This document shows positions 7,332 to 9,384 of a stretch of DNA of 9,384 nucleotides, piece by piece. The notes beneath the pieces were generated by a model. That model was not told the DNA's origin and did not search any database. It saw nothing but the letters and a program-made list of their open reading frames with translations. The first letter of the stretch is position 1. Each line of letters opens with the position of its first letter. Position numbers and translations under genes: made by a program. The DNA comes from Thermoplasmata archaeon (GTDB lineage: Archaea; Thermoplasmatota; Thermoplasmata; Thermoplasmatales; Thermoplasmataceae): the NCBI GenBank assembly GCA_021793945.1, contig JAJYRT010000069.1, positions 1 through 9,384 on the forward strand. Reading direction: 5' to 3'.

Positions 7332-7346
7332 CCGATGGAGTTTTAG

Positions 7347-7637
7347 AAAATTCAAGATGAAGGGCGAGGAAAGAGCAATGAGAGAAAGCCCTTCTACAGT
7401 AGATGTAATGTTCAAGGCTCTGAACGCATCCTAAATTGCCCAATTAAGTGTGATGGACCTTATTTCTTATTCAGACACCTCCTACAGTGTGATCTGAGTG
7501 TCCTTGAAAATATAGCATTCCGGGTTTTAGATCTTAGACGGATATTGAATAAGGTGGTGATTCGGCACATAAAATGTGGTTTTTCAACTAAATTACCCCT
7601 AAATTTCCGCTGTATATTCAAAGCCGTAGATTCATGA
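7347..7637 (+). other. Spacer between convergent genes with a 96-codon startless open frame
   Basis: The 350 nt between the membrane protein (stop 7331) and the DUF763 stop (7682) hold no intact gene that I can support. One plus-strand frame runs 96 codons from just after a TAG at 7344-7346 to TGA at 7635-7637, with no ATG and no early GTG or TTG. It includes ILNCPIKCDGPYFLFRHLLQ and later LRRILNKVVIRHIKCGF. The GPYFLFRHLL segment recalls the N-terminal part of some IS1634/IS4-type transposases, but this is too weak to name. It may be an eroded gene or a chance open stretch. A second copy-like decamer lies at 7433-7442. Confidence 0.25.
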
Positions 7638-7681
7638 AACGCTGCCAGGTTCGACGGATTCAGTGGGCTATGAACATGTTG

Positions 7682-8782
7682 CTATCCCTGCCCGGACCTG
7701 AGGTAACTCATTCGCGAGAGATTCCTGATCAATGCCTGGACGTTTCTGTCTCCAGCTCCAATCCTGCCAAGCGCATCCCTGTAGAATTCAATGGCGATAT
7801 CGTAATCGTGCACATTGACTGGTTTTGGGATGCCATCCTTGCCCCCGAGGGCAAAGGAATATTTCACAGGATCCTGGAACGAGGGTCGTTCCCCATGGAC
7901 AACCTCGGCAAGGTAAGAGAGCGCCCTGATCGTGGATTTGCCCACTCCATTGATGTTCATCAGCTCCATGAAATCTGACGGGCTGTATTCGTATATCATT
8001 CTCAGCTTCTTCCAGTCCACACTGTGATCAAGCCTGAGCTCCCGAGCCTCGCCTGAAAACAGGTCAAGTGTGCGCTGCCCACCCTGCGCCCCTCTCCTTC
8101 TGAGTGCATCCGGGTCTTCACCTGCAAGCTCAACGATTGAGTTCCTGTTACGCTCGCTAAGCCTGGTGGAAAGATCAAGCGACTCGGGACGATAGTCGAA
8201 TGATGACACTCCGTTGCGAGCGTCGTTTATCAGCTCCTGGCGGCTGGACCAGATCCAGTGATATCTCCTTGCCATCCTGATCCCCTGATCCATCCCCTGC
8301 TGTATGACCGCCCATTTTCCGGAACTATCAATGACTATGAACTGAAGGTATAGGTCGTATCCATCCTGCAGAAGGTTGTTATCTATCCTGGCTATGTTCT
8401 TGGCTTTACTGAGTATGCCCGGCACCTTACTTTCCGATATATAACCACTTCCGGCAAGCTTCTCCGCCTCTTCCGATGTCCTTCCCATGCGCTCGCCCTT
8501 GCCACCAATAACACGAATTGCGCCATCGTGTTTCCCATAATATTCCTTGATGGCTGCGAGGGTTGCGGTAGTAGTTCCGCTGGAATTCCAGTCAAATCCT
8601 GTTACCAGGGAGAATGAGTGGAACCAGAATGGGTCGGACAGCTTCTCCAGAAGAGTATCCACTCCATACTCCTGGACTATTATGTCACAGAGGGTACCGC
8701 CAAGCTCCACCATCCTCTTGAAAAGATATTCCGGCGGATGCCCATAATGCAGCGGCAGAACAGAGGTGCCCCTTCTTTCCAT
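7682..8782 (-). CDS. DUF763 family protein (COG1415), function unknown
   Basis: A 366-aa cytoplasmic protein of the conserved DUF763 family, found in archaea and some bacteria and with no established activity that I know of. Family signatures are in order: RRGTSVLPLHYGHPPEYL at the N-terminus (3-20), DPFWFHSFSLVTGFDW then SSGTTT (50-72), GGKGERMGRT (93-102), ARIDNNLLQDGYDLY (131-145), then WAVIQQGMDQG and ARRYHWIW (157-178). Residues about 267-297 carry a helix-hairpin-helix-like segment (FMELMNINGVGKSTIRALSY), which usually contacts the nucleic-acid backbone, followed by DGIPKPVN (316-323). I infer a nucleic-acid-related role. Length and motifs look complete, with no frameshift. ATG at 8780-8782 is the start because the family's conserved N-terminus begins right there and a TATA-like box lies about 26 nt upstream. 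It follows the S27ae gene by 44 nt on the same strand. Confidence 0.93.
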   Translation of the reverse strand: MERRGTSVLPLHYGHPPEYLFKRMVELGGTLCDIIVQEYGVDTLLEKLSDPFWFHSFSLVTGFDWNSSGTTTATLAAIKEYYGKHDGAIRVIGGKGERMGRTSEEAEKLAGSGYISESKVPGILSKAKNIARIDNNLLQDGYDLYLQFIVIDSSGKWAVIQQGMDQGIRMARRYHWIWSSRQELINDARNGVSSFDYRPESLDLSTRLSERNRNSIVELAGEDPDALRRRGAQGGQRTLDLFSGEARELRLDHSVDWKKLRMIYEYSPSDFMELMNINGVGKSTIRALSYLAEVVHGERPSFQDPVKYSFALGGKDGIPKPVNVHDYDIAIEFYRDALGRIGAGDRNVQALIRNLSRMSYLRSGQG

Positions 8783-8802
8783 GTATAATGATTCTTGAAA
8801 TG

Positions 8803-8814
8803 ATAATAAATTAT
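8803..8814 (-). promoter_or_regulatory. TATA box of the DUF763 gene, leaderless-type promoter
   Basis: On the minus strand ATAATTTATTAT is centred about 26 nt upstream of the ATG. In archaea this spacing puts the transcription start at or within a few bases of the start codon. No Shine-Dalgarno sequence is visible just before the ATG, which agrees with a leaderless message. The gene can therefore be expressed independently of the ribosomal operon upstream. Confidence 0.5.
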
Positions 8815-8826
8815 CTCAAAAAATAA
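8815..8826 (-). terminator. Oligo-T terminator after S27ae
   Basis: Directly after the S27ae TAG the minus strand reads TTATTTTTTGAG, with six T in a row (8818-8823). Archaeal RNA polymerase stops at short T runs in the non-template strand. With the run of A at the end of the S27ae gene it forms a perfect but A/T-only inverted repeat (AAAAAATA...TATTTTTT), too weak to matter as a hairpin. It would separate the ribosomal operon from the DUF763 gene. Confidence 0.35.
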
Positions 8827-8979
8827 CTATTTTTTCTTGAATTCGGTGTATCCGCACTTCCCGCAGGTCAGCCTGTTCTCGTGTTCAGCGAGAAACGTAC
8901 CGGGGCCACATCTCGGGCAAAACCTTCTGAGTCTTGTGAGTTTTTCTCCTTCAACTTGGTATAATTCTCTCTTCATCAT
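8827..8979 (-). CDS. rps27ae: Small ribosomal subunit protein S27ae (eS31)
   Basis: A 50-aa zinc-binding protein of the 30S subunit. Basic N-terminal half ([17 protein letters not shown]), then a four-cysteine zinc ribbon with CPRC at 21-24 and CGKC at 39-42, then GYTEFKKK. In eukaryotes the homologue is made fused to ubiquitin; the archaeal form is free and this short. A longer frame opens at 9039 but lies inside the S24e gene, so the real start is one of two adjacent ATGs, 8977-8979 or 8974-8976; I give the first. The gap to the S24e stop is 1 nt, so translation is probably coupled. The order kinase - S24e - S27ae is a standard archaeal arrangement and strengthens the call. Confidence 0.95.
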   Translation of the reverse strand: MMKRELYQVEGEKLTRLRRFCPRCGPGTFLAEHENRLTCGKCGYTEFKKK

Positions 8980-8980
8980 T

Positions 8981-9283
8981 TTATTCACTTGCCACTTTCT
9001 GTTTAAGGCCGTTCCTGATAAGTTCGTAGTCAGGTTCATACAGCATCGCGCTTTCCGTGTTCTGGTAAATCTTGGAATAGCCTATGAGTTCCCTCTTGCC
9101 GGCCTCCTGCTTCAAAGTATCTACTATCACAAGATCCTTCTTCGATCCTGTGTTCTTGGCTATGAGGTCCCTCACAGATTCCCTGCTTGGTGACCCGCTG
9201 CCGGTATAAATGATTCTGTATCGTATCTCTTTCCTTTTCAGCAGCACGTTCTCCCTAGTCGATTCTATCTTGATTTCAGTCAT
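8981..9283 (-). CDS. rps24e: Small ribosomal subunit protein S24e (eS24)
   Basis: A 100-aa component of the archaeal 30S subunit. Typical S24e elements are present: an N-terminal strand leading to [13 protein letters not shown] (12-24), the helix [18 protein letters not shown] (33-50), the strand [20 protein letters not shown] (51-70) and [14 protein letters not shown] (71-84). It lacks the long lysine-rich C-terminal tail of eukaryotic S24, as usual for archaea. The ATG (9281-9283) overlaps the stop of the upstream kinase gene as ATGA, so it is translated by reinitiation or coupling; a GAGAGGATG-like sequence about 10 nt upstream may help. It lies 1 nt from the S27ae start. Confidence 0.95.
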   Translation of the reverse strand: MTEIKIESTRENVLLKRKEIRYRIIYTGSGSPSRESVRDLIAKNTGSKKDLVIVDTLKQEAGKRELIGYSKIYQNTESAMLYEPDYELIRNGLKQKVASE

Positions 9284-9384
9284 TGCAGTTTCATCCTCTC
9301 AACGAGTCTATTTACAGTACCTTTAATATCAGGGTTAATGTCTATACAGCCAAGCCCCCTGTCAGGGATGCCGTAAGCAACAAC
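9280..9384 (-). CDS. GTP-dependent dephospho-CoA kinase, DUF359 family (C-terminal part only)
   Basis: The right edge holds the last 34 codons of a minus-strand gene, stop TGA at 9280-9282 overlapping the S24e start. The segment reads VVAYGIPDRGLGCIDINPD and ends [11 protein letters not shown]. This fits the end of the archaeal DUF359 family, where a Y-G-x-P-x-x-G strand precedes a short helix ending in L-E-R-M. DUF359 proteins phosphorylate dephospho-CoA using GTP, the last step of archaeal coenzyme A synthesis. The same gene commonly sits immediately before S24e and S27ae in archaeal genomes, so context and sequence agree. The catalytic region lies beyond the window, so activity cannot be judged from what is here. 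Confidence 0.8.
   Translation of the reverse strand, partial: VVAYGIPDRGLGCIDINPDIKGTVNRLVERMKLQ

Noticed and set aside
7634..7978. 114-codon plus-strand frame at the end of the DUF763 gene
   Set aside because: It lies antisense to the conserved C-terminal part of DUF763 and has no recognisable content.
8980..9039. N-terminal extension of S27ae starting at 9039
   Set aside because: The added 20 residues lie inside the S24e gene and do not resemble S27ae; the family begins near the double Met at 8979.

Overview
The window looks like archaeal chromosome, most likely from the Thermoplasmata (Thermoplasma/Ferroplasma/Cuniculiplasma relatives). The archaeal assignment rests on the gene order GTP-dependent dephospho-CoA kinase - S24e - S27ae, an archaeal-type DUF763 protein, a tandem winged-helix regulator of archaeal type, TATA-like boxes about 25 nt upstream of start codons (leaderless-type promoters), GTG initiation and heavy use of AGG/AGA and ATA codons. 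The narrower group is an inference from general style, not from a search.

Layout. Positions 1-84 hold the end of a plus-strand gene for a membrane-anchored protein. It converges, 1 nt apart, on a minus-strand operon that reads from about 6011 down to 86: a very large Lhr-family superfamily 2 helicase (1713 aa), a 90-aa three-helix membrane protein, and a 166-aa protein with two winged-helix domains. The last two genes abut, and the regulator's GTG start follows the membrane gene's stop directly. From 6012 to 7681 the organisation changes. Next to the lhr promoter is a decayed sequence resembling an ISL3-type transposase, then a plus-strand pair (a 159-aa unknown protein and a 123-aa three-helix membrane protein) coupled through a Shine-Dalgarno sequence that contains the first gene's stop codon, then about 350 nt with no clear gene. 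From 7682 to the right edge everything is minus strand and conserved: a DUF763 protein with its own leaderless-type promoter, then ribosomal proteins S27ae and S24e, then the C-terminus of the dephospho-CoA kinase. In transcription order that block is kinase, S24e, S27ae, DUF763.

How the parts relate. The right-hand block is housekeeping (translation and CoA synthesis) plus a conserved protein of unknown function that may bind nucleic acid. The left-hand operon joins a nucleic-acid helicase to a small membrane protein and a DNA-binding regulator, which suggests a membrane-linked regulatory pair cotranscribed with a repair or RNA-processing helicase. The middle block reads like an accessory insertion between two conserved minus-strand units. 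The most unusual items are the roughly 850-residue C-terminal extension of the archaeal Lhr, the helicase/membrane/regulator operon, and the orphan two-gene membrane module beside mobile-element debris. I see no CRISPR array, tRNA or rRNA.
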